The notes: generated by a model from the sequence alone, not told the origin. A stretch of 64,000 bases of DNA from Corynebacterium capitovis DSM 44611 (GCF_030440535.1 NZ_CP047117.1:1178001-1242000); one strand, 5' to 3'. Numbered from the stretch's first letter, positions 38,913-48,232 are shown. Translations and numbers: made by a program.

Positions 38913-39698
38913 CTCCCACATACACATCGCAGCTGCCGTGGCCAAGTTGAGCGACTCCGCGCTCCCGCGGATAGGGATGCTCACGCGCGCGTCAGCCTCC
39001 GCGATGAGGCGATCTGGCAGCCCGTGGGCCTCGTTACCGAACAACCACGCCGTCGGCCGTTCAAGCAAACCGCCAGCAGAGTCCAGAGACACTTCACCGT
39101 TCGATGCCGTCGCAACGATCTGTAGGCCCGCCGCGCGGAGTTGACCGACCACATCCGCGGTATTTCTCTCACGGACGACGGGCACGTGAAACAGAGACCC
39201 TGCCGAGGCGCGCACGGCTTTTCCCGCCTCGGGGTCGACGGCGTCACCGGAAAAAATCACCGCATCCGCCCCGCAGACGTCCGCGATCCGGACAAGCGTG
39301 CCGGCGTTGCCTGGGTCGTTCGTTGCAACACCCACTGCGAGGAACCGGGGGCAGCCCCTCAAAACCGCGCTCAATGACCAGAGCGCCGGTTTGCAGACAG
39401 CAAACAGGCCCGTCGTGCTCACCGTGTCCGCTAAGTACGTGGCGGCCTTTTCGGTAATGGCGTGGGTGTAAACATTCATGTGCCCCGCCGCGGTGAGAAT
39501 CTCTGAAAACTCGTGAGCCGCCGCTTCCGTCACGAAGATGTCCGTAGCCGCGCCCGTCGCCACCGCTGCCTCAACGGAGTTAGCACCTTCGATGAGGAAA
39601 CGGCCAGCCTTTCGCCGCCCTTGAGCCTTGTGAAGCTTAGCAGCGTTGACGATGCGCGGTGTCCGCTCGGTAAAAGGCGAAGCGAAGTCTAGGGTCAT
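38868..39698 (-). CDS. TrmH/SpoU-family RNA 2'-O-methyltransferase
   Basis: The product has 276 residues. An N-terminal substrate-binding part (RFLIEGANSVEAAVATG) precedes the SPOUT knot domain with the motifs VGVATNDPGNAGTLVRIADVCGAD-like (N-x-G-N-x-G), WLFGNEAHGLPDRLI and VSIPIRGSAESLNLATAAA. It likely methylates a ribose in rRNA; the target is unknown. The ATG at 39698 has no Shine-Dalgarno. TAATCT lies 8 nt upstream, so it may be leaderless. Its last 45 nt overlap the dioxygenase remnant in the opposite direction. Confidence 0.9.
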   Translation of the reverse strand: MTLDFASPFTERTPRIVNAAKLHKAQGRRKAGRFLIEGANSVEAAVATGAATDIFVTEAAAHEFSEILTAAGHMNVYTHAITEKAATYLADTVSTTGLFAVCKPALWSLSAVLRGCPRFLAVGVATNDPGNAGTLVRIADVCGADAVIFSGDAVDPEAGKAVRASAGSLFHVPVVRERNTADVVGQLRAAGLQIVATASNGEVSLDSAGGLLERPTAWLFGNEAHGLPDRLIAEADARVSIPIRGSAESLNLATAAAMCMWESSKAIFSPGGAVGD

Positions 39699-39733
39699 GA
39701 ATGAAGAGATTACTTGGAGACGCGTCAGGCAAG

Positions 39734-39769
39734 CTAAAACCCGCTGCACACAGGCGGTGGGCAGCGGGT
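39734..39769 (-). terminator. Terminator after rplT
   Basis: On the minus strand CCCGCTGC (39761-39768) pairs with GCAGCGGG (39740-39747), followed by TTTTAGCTT. It ends the infC-rpmI-rplT transcript and lies 36 nt before the trmH-like gene. Confidence 0.88.
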
Positions 39770-39791
39770 GGGGGTCACGCGCGGGCCTCGT

Positions 39792-40178
39792 TTACGCGGC
39801 GCGGACCGGAGCGTTAACGTCTTCCGGGAGCGCGTTCTTGGCCGTCGCGCAGAGAGCGGAGAACGCCGCGAAATCGTTGACGGCGAGCTCAGCGAGGATC
39901 TTGCGGTCGACCTCAACCTGCGCCAGCTTGAGGCCGTGGATGAGGCGGTTGTAGGTGATGTCGTTCATACGAGCCGCAGCATTGATGCGCTGAATCCACA
40001 GCTTACGGAACTCGTTTTTACGCTGGCGGCGGTCGCGGTACGCGTAGGTCTGGGAGTGCAGCCACTGCTCCTTGGCCTTGCGGTACAGGCGGGAGCGCTG
40101 GCCACGGTAGCCCTTGGCGGACTTCAGAATCGCGCGGCGCTTCTTCTTGGCATTGACTGAACGCTTAACACGTGCCAT
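39792..40178 (-). CDS. rplT: 50S ribosomal protein L20
   Basis: The product has 128 residues. It begins [19 protein letters not shown] and contains [16 protein letters not shown] and [19 protein letters not shown], the complete L20 pattern. It binds 23S rRNA early in 50S assembly. AAGGAAG precedes the ATG. The last gene of infC-rpmI-rplT, 53 nt after rpmI. Confidence 0.98.
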   Translation of the reverse strand: MARVKRSVNAKKKRRAILKSAKGYRGQRSRLYRKAKEQWLHSQTYAYRDRRQRKNEFRKLWIQRINAAARMNDITYNRLIHGLKLAQVEVDRKILAELAVNDFAAFSALCATAKNALPEDVNAPVRAA

Positions 40179-40231
40179 GGGTCAAAACTTCCTTTGTGAA
40201 ATCGGGGGATGTACGAGGACGCCGGCAGGTC

Positions 40232-40426
40232 TTAGGAGATGCCGAGGAGGCGCTTCGCGCGCTTAACGTCAGCTGGGGCGACGTCCGTGGTGCCGGAAAG
40301 CTTGCGGCGACGCTTCGAGGAGAGCTTTTCGTTCAGGTGGCGCTTGCCTGCCTGCTCGCGGCGCAGCTTGCCCTTGCCGTTGACCTTGATGCGCTTGGCG
40401 GTGCCCTTGTGGGTCTTCTGCTTCAT
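40232..40426 (-). CDS. rpmI: 50S ribosomal protein L35
   Basis: The product has 64 residues, MKQKTHKGTAKRIKVNG at the start and RRRKLSGTTDVAPADV near the end, the full L35 length. The ATG at 40426 was chosen; an extension of 14 codons upstream is open but unlike the family. GGAAGGG precedes the start. Confidence 0.98.
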   Translation of the reverse strand: MKQKTHKGTAKRIKVNGKGKLRREQAGKRHLNEKLSSKRRRKLSGTTDVAPADVKRAKRLLGIS

Positions 40427-40502
40427 GGTAAAGCCCTTCCGAGGTTGTAACGTGTTTGAAACGTCCAAAGGCGGGGTGCCTATAGAACGTTGGAAACGAT
40501 GT

Positions 40503-41024
<522 letters not shown>

Positions 41025-41095
41025 GAGAACTCCTAAAGACTAAAGAATCACTGTCGGTCGCTACCGAACCACTCATGTCGAACTCATCCCACGCG

Positions 41096-41125
41096 AAAAA
41101 CCCGTGCCGCTTGCGGCGGCACGGG
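41096..41125 (-). terminator. Terminator-like hairpin (attenuator) before infC
   Basis: On the minus strand CCCGTGCCGC (41116-41125) pairs perfectly over 10 bp with GCGGCACGGG (41101-41110), loop CGCAA, then TTTTTCGCG. It lies 71 nt before the infC start, inside the transcript predicted from the promoter at 41264-41291. It must therefore be bypassed or regulated for infC expression. Confidence 0.85.
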
Positions 41126-41133
41126 AGCTCTTC

Positions 41134-41196
41134 CTAACGCGGCCACCACTGGCGTCCGCGCGTTGAACCCGTAGCCTTCCGAATACTCAGCGGCAT
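41134..41196 (-). CDS. Possible 20-codon leader peptide of infC
   Basis: An ATG ORF (41194-41196) in the predicted infC leader encodes 20 residues starting MPLSIRKATG and ending QWWPR, with its stop 9 nt before the terminator stem. GGAG lies 13 nt upstream, longer than ideal. The two adjacent tryptophans near the end resemble leader peptides of attenuation systems, but infC has no known link to tryptophan. The small size means it may be chance. Confidence 0.35.
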   Translation of the reverse strand: MPLSIRKATGSTRGRQWWPR

Positions 41197-41263
41197 GGGG
41201 TGGGAGTAACTCCACTTGTGGCCCGCGTGCCCCAAAAAGGCCACACTGGGCGGTAGTGGCTAC

Positions 41264-41291
41264 ACGATAACATGCGCGCGGTGATTCTCAA
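41264..41291 (-). promoter_or_regulatory. infC operon promoter
   Basis: TTGAGA (41286-41291), 16-nt spacer, TATCGT (41264-41269) on the minus strand. The predicted start gives a leader of about 235 nt. Its -35 covers nearly the same bases as the -35 of the divergent histidine-kinase promoter. Confidence 0.5.
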
Positions 41292-41313
41292 AACGGCGCG
41301 ACAGAGATAGCCT
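41285..41313 (+). promoter_or_regulatory. Histidine-kinase operon promoter
   Basis: TTCTCA (41285-41290), 17-nt spacer, TAGCCT (41308-41313) on the plus strand, 8 nt before the GTG at 41322. The -10 is identical to those of the predicted rrn and rpsA promoters. Confidence 0.45.
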
Positions 41314-41321
41314 TGATCGAC

Positions 41322-42530
41322 GTGGATACGACTGTGTCGCCAGCCCGCCCGCCCGGCGTCGACTGGAAAGCTGCGGCGTTGGGCGCATTCGCGCTCGCAC
41401 TGTCGGCCGCGATTTCTCCGTTAGCACTCCCGGCTTTGGGCGCGAGTCTCCTCGCCATCGCACTTGTGGCGCTCTCCCAGCGGTGGCCTCACCAGACCGG
41501 CGCCGCGATGGTGGTGTTGTTCGTCTGCGGCGCCGCTTTCGTCGGGACCCGTAGTCCCGTCCTGGTTTTCACAGCTCCCTTCTTCGTCGCCTCCATCGCC
41601 TTTTCGGGGCGGTTCCGCTTCGCGCTTGCTCTCGCCCTCATTCTTGGCTACATCAGCGTTACAAGCCCCTTCACAGGCCAATGGGCTCCCTACGATCTCA
41701 CCGGAACGCTGATTTTTGCCACTGCCCTATCCGTGGCTTTGTGGGCTGGCAGTTATTTTCGCCGGCAGCGGCTCCTCCACGCTGCCAATCAGCAACGACT
41801 CGAGGCGGAAATGGATGACCGGAGGGAGCAGCTGACCCGCTACCTTCACGATTCGGTAGCCACTACCCTCACGTCTGTTGTCATGCGCGCGGAGACACTC
41901 GCCCTCACGTCCACCAGTGGCTCCGACGTGAAGAAGTCTTTGGAGCTGATTGCCGACGAGACACGCGAAGCGATGCAGGAAGTTCGGCACCTCATCCAGG
42001 TCACCCGCGATGACTGGGCGATCGAAGCCGAAACAGAACCCCTGGACAGGACGATCGCCGAGCAGGTCAGCGTCACGTCGAGGCTCTTGCGAAGCCACGG
42101 CTTCGAAGTGCGGGGGGACGAGGAAGCCAAACTCATCGAAGGGTCTTTCCCCGCCGGTTTCGAGCGCCTTTTCGCCGAGCTTGCTACCAATGCGATCAAG
42201 TACGCACTGCCGGGGTCGACGATCCTGTTGCGAATTGTCAAGGACGAGACAGGCCTGCACTGTCGGCTGAGCAACGTCGTCGGTGGGGCCGTCTCCCTTT
42301 CCCACATGACGAGCCGGTTTGGGTTGGAGGAGGCGCGCCGTCTTGTTGAACGCCACGGTGGCACCTTCCGGGCGCGCCCACGGCTCAACCGCTGGGTGGT
42401 GGATTTCTACCTCCCTGAGCCACCTCGAGCAGACGCCCCAACCCCGCCAGTGCCCCCCAAAATGGGTGGAGACCTTCGTTCCTCAATGGACCCGCGGAGG
42501 TGGAGTGTGGCCCGACATCGGCGAAAATAG
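41322..42530 (+). CDS. Membrane sensor histidine kinase (NarL/HisKA_3 type)
   Basis: The product has 402 residues from GTG 41322. About five hydrophobic segments span roughly residues 18-145 (e.g. LGAFALALSAAISPLALPAL, LALALILGYISV), so the sensor is membrane-embedded with only short external loops. The dimerisation helix has the phospho-acceptor YLHDSVATTLTS (His176). The ATPase domain shows the N-box ELATNAIKYA and the G2-like FGLEEARRLVERHGG; the G1 box is weak. A TTG at 41313 is an alternative start with weak SD. 54 nt downstream lies the gene of a secreted peptide and then the response regulator. The signal sensed is unknown. Confidence 0.85.
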   Translation: MDTTVSPARPPGVDWKAAALGAFALALSAAISPLALPALGASLLAIALVALSQRWPHQTGAAMVVLFVCGAAFVGTRSPVLVFTAPFFVASIAFSGRFRFALALALILGYISVTSPFTGQWAPYDLTGTLIFATALSVALWAGSYFRRQRLLHAANQQRLEAEMDDRREQLTRYLHDSVATTLTSVVMRAETLALTSTSGSDVKKSLELIADETREAMQEVRHLIQVTRDDWAIEAETEPLDRTIAEQVSVTSRLLRSHGFEVRGDEEAKLIEGSFPAGFERLFAELATNAIKYALPGSTILLRIVKDETGLHCRLSNVVGGAVSLSHMTSRFGLEEARRLVERHGGTFRARPRLNRWVVDFYLPEPPRADAPTPPVPPKMGGDLRSSMDPRRWSVARHRRK

Positions 42531-42584
42531 GGACGAAGCTAGGATTACTCATCCCAGCCAGGAAGATTCAGGAAAGGATTTGCA

Positions 42585-42785
42585 ATGAAAGCTCGCTTGA
42601 CAGCCGGCGTCCTCTCGGTCGCCCTGTTGTTCGGGGCGGCCCCCGCAGCTCATGCACACACCGAGGCAGAACCAGAGCGGGATTCCACTCCGTCCGTCAG
42701 CTTCTATTCCACGATGACCGACTTCTTGTCCTGCAAATTGTACCCGACCCGCCCTTGGTGCCCCACGTCCAACGCGCCCCGATGA
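42585..42785 (+). CDS. Small secreted two-cysteine peptide between kinase and regulator
   Basis: The product has 66 residues. A Sec signal peptide (KARLTAG then VLSVALLFGAAPAAHA) ends with a good cleavage site AHA after residue 24. The mature part is about 42 residues, acidic at first (HTEAEPERD), and holds two cysteines (Cys50 and Cys59 in SCKLYPTRPWCP) that could close a 10-residue loop. AGGAAAGGATT precedes the ATG at 42585. Its stop overlaps the regulator start by 4 nt (ATGA). No known family was recognised. It may be a ligand or accessory sensor subunit of the two-component system; that is inference from position. Confidence 0.8.
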   Translation: MKARLTAGVLSVALLFGAAPAAHAHTEAEPERDSTPSVSFYSTMTDFLSCKLYPTRPWCPTSNAPR

Positions 42786-43444
42786 GCGATCCCATCAACG
42801 TCCTTCTCGTTGATGACAACCCTCTTGTCCTCAGCTCCTTCCGCCAGTACTTCAGCACCACGTCCGACATCACTGTGGTAGCAGACGCCGCTAACGGCCG
42901 GGAGGCACTAGCCGAGTTAGCACTTCACGATATCGACGTCGTTCTCGCTGACATCCACATGCCGACGATGGACGGCCCGACGCTTCTCGAGCACATCAAT
43001 GAGCTTGATTCGCCCCCGATTTTCGTGGCTGTCACTGCGTTCGATTCCGACCGCACGATGCGACGCATTCTCCGGTTGGGCGGAGCTGGTTACGTCCTCA
43101 AGAGCGAAAAGCCTCAAATCCTTATCGACGCCATCCGTTCTGCGACCGACGGAGGCATGGTCGTCTCCGCCCCGGCGATGCGCCGGCTCGTGACAAATCT
43201 GCGAGTCGATCAGCCGCAACGCCGGGTCGACCCGATCGACGAGGCACTCAAACTTCAAACGCTTACTAACGCCGAAAAGAACGTGCTCGTGTTACTGTGC
43301 CAGGGAATGTCGAACTCAGAGATGGCCGAGGAGCTGGCCTACTCCGAGTCGACGATTAAGAAGTACGTCTCCAACATCATCTCCCAGTTCGGTGCGACGT
43401 CGCGGCTCAACCTCGTGGTGAAAGTCCTCAACGCCGATTACTAG
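42782..43444 (+). CDS. LuxR/NarL-type response regulator
   Basis: The product has 220 residues. The receiver domain (1-120) has the acidic pair Asp11/Asp12, phospho-acceptor Asp57 (VVLADIHMP), Thr85 and Lys107 (YVLKSEKP). The C-terminal GerE-type helix-turn-helix is LTNAEKNVLVLLCQGMSNSEM then AYSESTIKKYVSNI. The ATG at 42782 overlaps the stop of the secreted-peptide gene; an open extension upstream of it is not part of the protein. It should act with the histidine kinase encoded upstream. The target genes are not apparent. It converges on uvrA. Confidence 0.92.
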   Translation: MSDPINVLLVDDNPLVLSSFRQYFSTTSDITVVADAANGREALAELALHDIDVVLADIHMPTMDGPTLLEHINELDSPPIFVAVTAFDSDRTMRRILRLGGAGYVLKSEKPQILIDAIRSATDGGMVVSAPAMRRLVTNLRVDQPQRRVDPIDEALKLQTLTNAEKNVLVLLCQGMSNSEMAEELAYSESTIKKYVSNIISQFGATSRLNLVVKVLNADY

Positions 43445-43465
43445 GGGTGTCTGCGGCCGCCCCTA
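43442..43465. terminator. Weak hairpin between the regulator gene and uvrA
   Basis: TAGGGG (42-47) can pair with CCCCTA (60-65) over a 12-nt loop in the 18-nt convergent gap. The stem has only six pairs and no U-run, so its role is doubtful. Confidence 0.3.
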
Positions 43466-46312
43466 AAGAATCCGGCCGAGGAACTCCCCCGTATACGAAT
43501 CCTTCACCTTCGCGACGTCCTCCGGGGTGCCCTGGGCGACGACCGTCCCGCCGCCGGAGCCGCCCTCCGGGCCCATGTCGATGATCCAATCTGCGCACTT
43601 GATCACGTCGAGGTTGTGCTCGATGACGAGAACGGTATTGCCTTTCTCGACGAGACCGTTGAGAACAAGCATCAGCTTGCGGATGTCCTCGAAATGCAAA
43701 CCCGTCGTCGGCTCGTCCAAGATGTAGATGGTTCGCCCGTTGGATCGCTTTTGCAGCTCAGAAGCGAGCTTCACGCGCTGCGCTTCGCCGCCTGACAGCG
43801 TCGTGGCGGCTTGGCCGAGGCGAACGTAGCCGAGGCCGACGTCGACAAGAGTGCTCAAATAGCGGTGTATTGAGGTGATTGGCTCAAAGAACGAGCACGC
43901 CTCGGAGATGGGCATGTCCAGCACTTCAGCGATGTTCTTGCCCTTATAACGCACCTCTAAGGTTTCACGGTTGTATCGGGAGCCGTTGCACACTTCGCAG
44001 GGAACGTAGACGTCGGGCAAGAAGTTCATTTCAATTTTGAGCGTGCCGTCGCCGCGGCAGGCCTCACACCGCCCGCCTTTGACATTGAAGGAAAAGCGCC
44101 CAGCTTTGTACCCGCGCACCTTTGCTTCTTGCGTTTCGGCGAACAGGGTGCGGATTTTGTCGAATACCCCTGTGTAGGTTGCCGGGTTCGACCGCGGTGT
44201 GCGGCCGATGGGCGACTGGTCCACCTGCACCAGTTTGTCCAAGTTGTCGATGCCGTCGACGCGCTTGACCCGGCCCGGCACCTGGCGGGCTCCGTTGAGC
44301 TGGTTTTGCAGCGTCTTAGCAAGAATCTCGTTGACCATGGTTGACTTCCCGGAGCCCGAGACCCCCGTCACCGCCACCAATACGCCTAAGGGGATGGACA
44401 CATTTACGTCCTGCAGGTTGTTCTCGCGCGCGCCGACGATGTCGATGTGACGTTGGTTGTCGATAGCCCTGCGCTCGGCAGGAACTTCGATGGACTTCCG
44501 GCCGGCGAGGTAGTCCCCGGTCAGGGAATTCTTCGCGTCGACAATCGCGGCGGGGTCGCCCTGGTAGACGATCTCGCCGCCGTACTCGCCCGCGAGCGGG
44601 CCGACGTCGACAAGCCAATCGGCCTCTTTAATGGTGTCCTCGTCGTGCTCGACCACGACGAGCGTGTTTCCGAGGTCGCGGAGTTTTTTCAGAGTGGAGA
44701 TGAGGCGCTGGTTGTCGCGCTGATGCAACCCGATCGATGGCTCGTCTAGGACGTACAGGACCCCAGCCAGACCGGAACCAATTTGCGTGGCCAGACGGAT
44801 GCGCTGTGCCTCCCCACCCGAGAGGGTTCCGGCGGAGCGGGACAGGGTGAGGTAGTTCAGGCCGACGTCGAGAAGAAAGCGCAAGCGGGCCTGGATCTCA
44901 CGTAGTACTGCCCCGGCGATGAGCTCTTCGCGACGACCAAGTACGAGATGGTCCAGGTATGAGGATGCCTCCTCGATGGACAACTCGGTCAGCGCGGCGA
45001 TGGACTTTTCGCCGTGCGTCGTGGAATCCAAGCGCACGGCGAGGATTTCCGGCTTCAACCGCGTCCCTTCACAGGTGGGGCACGGGATTTCTCGCGTGTA
45101 AGCGAGGAGCCGTTCCTTTTGAGACTCCGACTCCGCCTGGTCCAATTTGCGTTCCAGGTAGCCAAGGACACCCTCGTAGGCAGCACTGAAAGAGCGCTGA
45201 CGGCCGTAGCGATTTTTGTAGCGCACGCTCACCGTAGTTTTAGAACCCCGGACCAGGTGTTTTTGCTGCGTCTTCGTCAGCGAGCTGAAGGGGGCGTGAG
45301 CGTCGAAACCCTCCTCGGCGGCCAGCGCCTCGATGAGCTTGACAAAGTAGCTCTTGTTCGGGCTGGAGTTCCACGGCTGGAACGCGTCGACGGCGGGGGC
45401 GTCCGGGTCCGGAATGACCAGATCCGTATCAATCTCCTTGCGCACCCCGAGGCCGTCGCAGGCCGGGCACGCACCGAAGGGCGAGTTGAAGGAGAAGGCG
45501 CGCGGCTCGTACTCCTCGACGTCCAGCGTGTGACCGTTCGGGCACGCCATCTTTTCCGAAAAGATACGAGAGCGTGCCGCGTCTCCAGGCTCGCGATCGA
45601 CGAATTCGAATGCAACGAGTCCGTCTGCGAGTTTGAGGGCCGTCTCGACGGAGTCCGTCAGCCGTTGCTGTTGGCTCGCCTTGACCTTCAGGCGGTCGAC
45701 CACGACGTCGATAGTGTGCTTGACCTGCTTTTCCAGCTTTGGCGGGTCCGACAGCAGGTGGGTGTCCCCGTCGACGGAGACACGGGAATACCCCTGGGCT
45801 GCGAGGTCAGCGAAGAGGTCGACAAACTCTCCCTTCCGCTTACGCACGACGGGAGCGAGGACCTGGAATTTGGTCCCCTCCTCCATCTCCAGCACTTGGT
45901 CAACGATCTGCTGGGGGGTCTGGCGTTCTATCCGTGCGTCGCACACCGGGCAGTGCGGAGTACCCGCGCGGGAGTACAACAGACGAAGGTAGTCGTAAAT
46001 CTCGGTGATGGTCCCCACCGTCGAGCGCGGGTTGCGGTTGGTGGATTTCTGGTCGATAGACACTGCTGGGGACAAGCCGTCGATGTAGTCGACGTCCGGC
46101 TTGTCCATCTGCCCCAGGAACATGCGCGCATAGGAGGAAAGGGATTCGACGTAGCGCCGCTGCCCTTCCGCGAAAATCGTATCGAACGCCAGGGACGACT
46201 TGCCGGACCCCGACAAGCCGGTAAAGACCACCATCTTGTCGCGTGGCAGCTCGACATCGACTCCCTTGAGGTTGTGCTCGCGCGCGCCGCGTACTGTTAG
46301 CCGGTCAGCCAC
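43463..46312 (-). CDS. uvrA: Excinuclease ABC subunit A
   Basis: The product has 949 residues, the damage-recognition ATPase of nucleotide excision repair. Two ABC modules are present: Walker [10 protein letters not shown] (about 32-40) and GVSGSGKST (in the second half), signatures [12 protein letters not shown] and [12 protein letters not shown]. Zinc-binding cysteines appear in [18 protein letters not shown] and [14 protein letters not shown] start (46310-46312) with AAAGGA at 12 nt; a slightly different start is possible. uvrB lies 5 kb away in the same orientation. Confidence 0.97.
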   Translation of the reverse strand: MADRLTVRGAREHNLKGVDVELPRDKMVVFTGLSGSGKSSLAFDTIFAEGQRRYVESLSSYARMFLGQMDKPDVDYIDGLSPAVSIDQKSTNRNPRSTVGTITEIYDYLRLLYSRAGTPHCPVCDARIERQTPQQIVDQVLEMEEGTKFQVLAPVVRKRKGEFVDLFADLAAQGYSRVSVDGDTHLLSDPPKLEKQVKHTIDVVVDRLKVKASQQQRLTDSVETALKLADGLVAFEFVDREPGDAARSRIFSEKMACPNGHTLDVEEYEPRAFSFNSPFGACPACDGLGVRKEIDTDLVIPDPDAPAVDAFQPWNSSPNKSYFVKLIEALAAEEGFDAHAPFSSLTKTQQKHLVRGSKTTVSVRYKNRYGRQRSFSAAYEGVLGYLERKLDQAESESQKERLLAYTREIPCPTCEGTRLKPEILAVRLDSTTHGEKSIAALTELSIEEASSYLDHLVLGRREELIAGAVLREIQARLRFLLDVGLNYLTLSRSAGTLSGGEAQRIRLATQIGSGLAGVLYVLDEPSIGLHQRDNQRLISTLKKLRDLGNTLVVVEHDEDTIKEADWLVDVGPLAGEYGGEIVYQGDPAAIVDAKNSLTGDYLAGRKSIEVPAERRAIDNQRHIDIVGARENNLQDVNVSIPLGVLVAVTGVSGSGKSTMVNEILAKTLQNQLNGARQVPGRVKRVDGIDNLDKLVQVDQSPIGRTPRSNPATYTGVFDKIRTLFAETQEAKVRGYKAGRFSFNVKGGRCEACRGDGTLKIEMNFLPDVYVPCEVCNGSRYNRETLEVRYKGKNIAEVLDMPISEACSFFEPITSIHRYLSTLVDVGLGYVRLGQAATTLSGGEAQRVKLASELQKRSNGRTIYILDEPTTGLHFEDIRKLMLVLNGLVEKGNTVLVIEHNLDVIKCADWIIDMGPEGGSGGGTVVAQGTPEDVAKVKDSYTGEFLGRIL

Positions 46313-46452
46313 CTGGGTGTAAGTCCTTTAGTTCGAATGACGGTTAGAAGTTGAATAGGGTTGTGCGAGGTTGGTACACAGTTTTATAGATACGAAACTA
46401 CCAACGTCGGACCGCCGGCCGCTATTTCAGCGTGGACGCTACTGTCGGTGCC

Positions 46453-47055
46453 ATGAATGAACCTCTCGGCCTGCGTCAGATCTCGGTTTCCGAGATGGAC
46501 AACAACTGCTACCTCCTCACCGCTGGAAGCGTCGGCCTTCTCGTCGACGCAGCGGACGACCCGGAGGCGCTCCTCAGCCTCGCCGCCGACGCGGGGGTGC
46601 GAATCACGGACGTGCTGACCACTCACCGACACCACGACCACGTCCGCGCATTGCCCACCGTCCTCGAGGAGACGGGTGCGACTCACTGGGCATCCTTTCT
46701 CGACGCCCCCGCTCTCCCAGCACCCGTTGACCACGAGCTTTCCGACGGCGACCACCTGGATTTTGCTGGCCACCGCCTTGACGTGCGCATCCTTCGCGGC
46801 CACACGCCAGGTGGCGTATGCCTCGCCGCGGAGGTCGACGAGGCGCTCAACCTCTTCGTCGGAGACTCCCTCTTCCCAGGCGGGCTAGGCAAGACGAGTT
46901 CCGAAGGGGACTTCATCCGGCTTTTCCGTGACGTGTCCACCCGAGTCTTCGACTCATACCCCGACTCCGCCATCGTCCGCCCGGGCCACGGTAAGGCGAC
47001 GACCCTCGGCGCTGAGCGGCCGCACCTTGAGGAGTGGTGGGAAAGGCGCTGGTAG
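46453..47055 (+). CDS. Metallo-beta-lactamase-fold hydrolase
   Basis: The product has 200 residues. The metal-binding motif is THRHHDHV (H-x-H-x-D-H), with GHTPGGVC, GDSLFPGG and RPGHGKAT supplying the later histidine and aspartate ligands. It resembles hydroxyacylglutathione hydrolases, though corynebacteria use mycothiol. It could instead act on another thioester; the substrate is unknown. The ATG at 46453 was chosen over a GTG at 46432 because TACTGT lies 7 nt before it and no Shine-Dalgarno is present, suggesting a leaderless message. Divergent from uvrA. Confidence 0.85.
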   Translation: MNEPLGLRQISVSEMDNNCYLLTAGSVGLLVDAADDPEALLSLAADAGVRITDVLTTHRHHDHVRALPTVLEETGATHWASFLDAPALPAPVDHELSDGDHLDFAGHRLDVRILRGHTPGGVCLAAEVDEALNLFVGDSLFPGGLGKTSSEGDFIRLFRDVSTRVFDSYPDSAIVRPGHGKATTLGAERPHLEEWWERRW

Positions 47056-47140
47056 AGGCTTACCTCCCCACGGGTGTCTGAGATTTGTCTAAGCTAGTGA
47101 GGTACAACTTCCACTAGCAATGAGATGAGGAATGTCACTG

Positions 47141-48118
47141 ATGATTCGCAAGTTTGCGCGTCCGATGCTCGCGTCGGTCTACGTTATCGACGGAGTGGAG
47201 ACCGTTCTTAACCCTGGCAAGCACAAAGAGAGTGCTGAGTCGACGCTGAAGAAGGTGCGCGCGGTCGTGCCCGCCCAGTACCGCTCCCTGCTTCCGTCCT
47301 CGCCTGAGACCGCCGCCCAGATCGCCGGTGGTGTGAAGACGGGCGCCGGTGCCCTTTTCGCCCTGGGTAAGGCGCCTCGTACCGCCGCTGCCCTTCTCGC
47401 GGCAACGGCTGTTCCCTCGCTGATCGGCCGGAACGCGTTTTGGGAGGCGAAGGACGCCGAGGAGAAGGCCCGTCGTCGCTCCGGTGCGATCACCGATGCC
47501 GCACTGCTCGGGGGCGTCTTGCTGGCCACCGTCGATACCGCCGGCAAGCCCGACCTGCAGTGGCGCGCTCAGACGGCTGCCAAGGCCGCGAAGAAGAACG
47601 TCCAGCAGGCTCTTCCCACCCAGTCCGAGGCACAGAAGGCAACGGCCAAAGCCAGCGGCTGGCTGTCCGACGCCACTGAGCAGGTCACCTCGTATGTGGA
47701 TGACAACAAGGACGATTGGAAGAAGGCCGCTGCACATTTCGCCGACAACGCCACGGATGTCGCGGGTGACCTCTTCGAGGACGCTAAGAAGCAGACCTCC
47801 CACTTTTTCTCTGCGGCTACGGACCAAGCCCAGAATCTCAAACCGGTTGTGGACAAGCGCGTGAGCGACCTGCAGTCGCAGCTGGATTCCCTCGCACCCA
47901 GCTCCCGCGACAAGGCGCGGGCCAAGAAGAAGGCAGCGAAGACCGCCGCCAAGGTGCAGGGCCGAGCACAGGACGCGGTTGATTCCTTGCAATCCGCTTT
48001 TGCCAACCTCGACGCCGCCCCCTCGAAGCGGCAGCGTCGCAAATGGGACCGCACCGCCAAGAAAGCGCAGAAGCGCGCCGAGAAGGCCGTGAAGCGGGCG
48101 CAGAAGAAGTTCCGCTAG
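47141..48118 (+). CDS. DoxX-like membrane protein with Lys/Ala-rich tail
   Basis: The product has 325 residues from ATG 47141 (an ATG at 47132 would add three). The first 150 residues have the DoxX pattern with hydrophobic segments (RPMLASVYVIDGVET, GALFALGKAPRTAAALLAATAV, ITDAALLGGVLLATVD). The rest is hydrophilic and helical; the last 65 residues are dense in Lys, Ala and Arg (KKKAAKTAAKVQGRAQ, KRAEKAVKRAQKKFR), resembling histone H1-type tails. Such a tail could bind nucleic acid or acidic lipids. Function is unknown. RBS GAGGA before the ATG. A strong terminator follows. Confidence 0.78.
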   Translation: MIRKFARPMLASVYVIDGVETVLNPGKHKESAESTLKKVRAVVPAQYRSLLPSSPETAAQIAGGVKTGAGALFALGKAPRTAAALLAATAVPSLIGRNAFWEAKDAEEKARRRSGAITDAALLGGVLLATVDTAGKPDLQWRAQTAAKAAKKNVQQALPTQSEAQKATAKASGWLSDATEQVTSYVDDNKDDWKKAAAHFADNATDVAGDLFEDAKKQTSHFFSAATDQAQNLKPVVDKRVSDLQSQLDSLAPSSRDKARAKKKAAKTAAKVQGRAQDAVDSLQSAFANLDAAPSKRQRRKWDRTAKKAQKRAEKAVKRAQKKFR

Positions 48119-48132
48119 CCACTTACCGCTTA

Positions 48133-48167
48133 CCCCGCACCCCGCTACGTGGGGTGCGGGGTTTTTT
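48133..48167 (+). terminator. Terminator after the DoxX-like gene
   Basis: CCCCGCACCCC pairs with GGGGTGCGGGG over 11 bp with a 7-nt loop, followed by TTTTTT. It is a canonical intrinsic terminator, 15 nt after the stop. Confidence 0.93.
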
Positions 48168-48232
48168 CCAGCCAGTACACTGGTCGGCCTGTATTTTCCC
48201 CATGTTGTCTCGCCGGCAAGAAGGAGCTCCTA

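Noticed and set aside
41134..41196. Tryptophan attenuation of infC
   Set aside because: Two Trp codons alone are not enough, and nothing downstream makes tryptophan. Kept only as an open leader observation.
42500..43444. Response regulator with a 94-residue N-terminal extension
   Set aside because: The extension runs through the secreted-peptide gene in another frame. The ATG at 42782 fits the receiver domain start.
45014..46300. 428-residue plus-strand ORF opposite uvrA
   Set aside because: Shadow frame. The UvrA motifs are complete on the minus strand.
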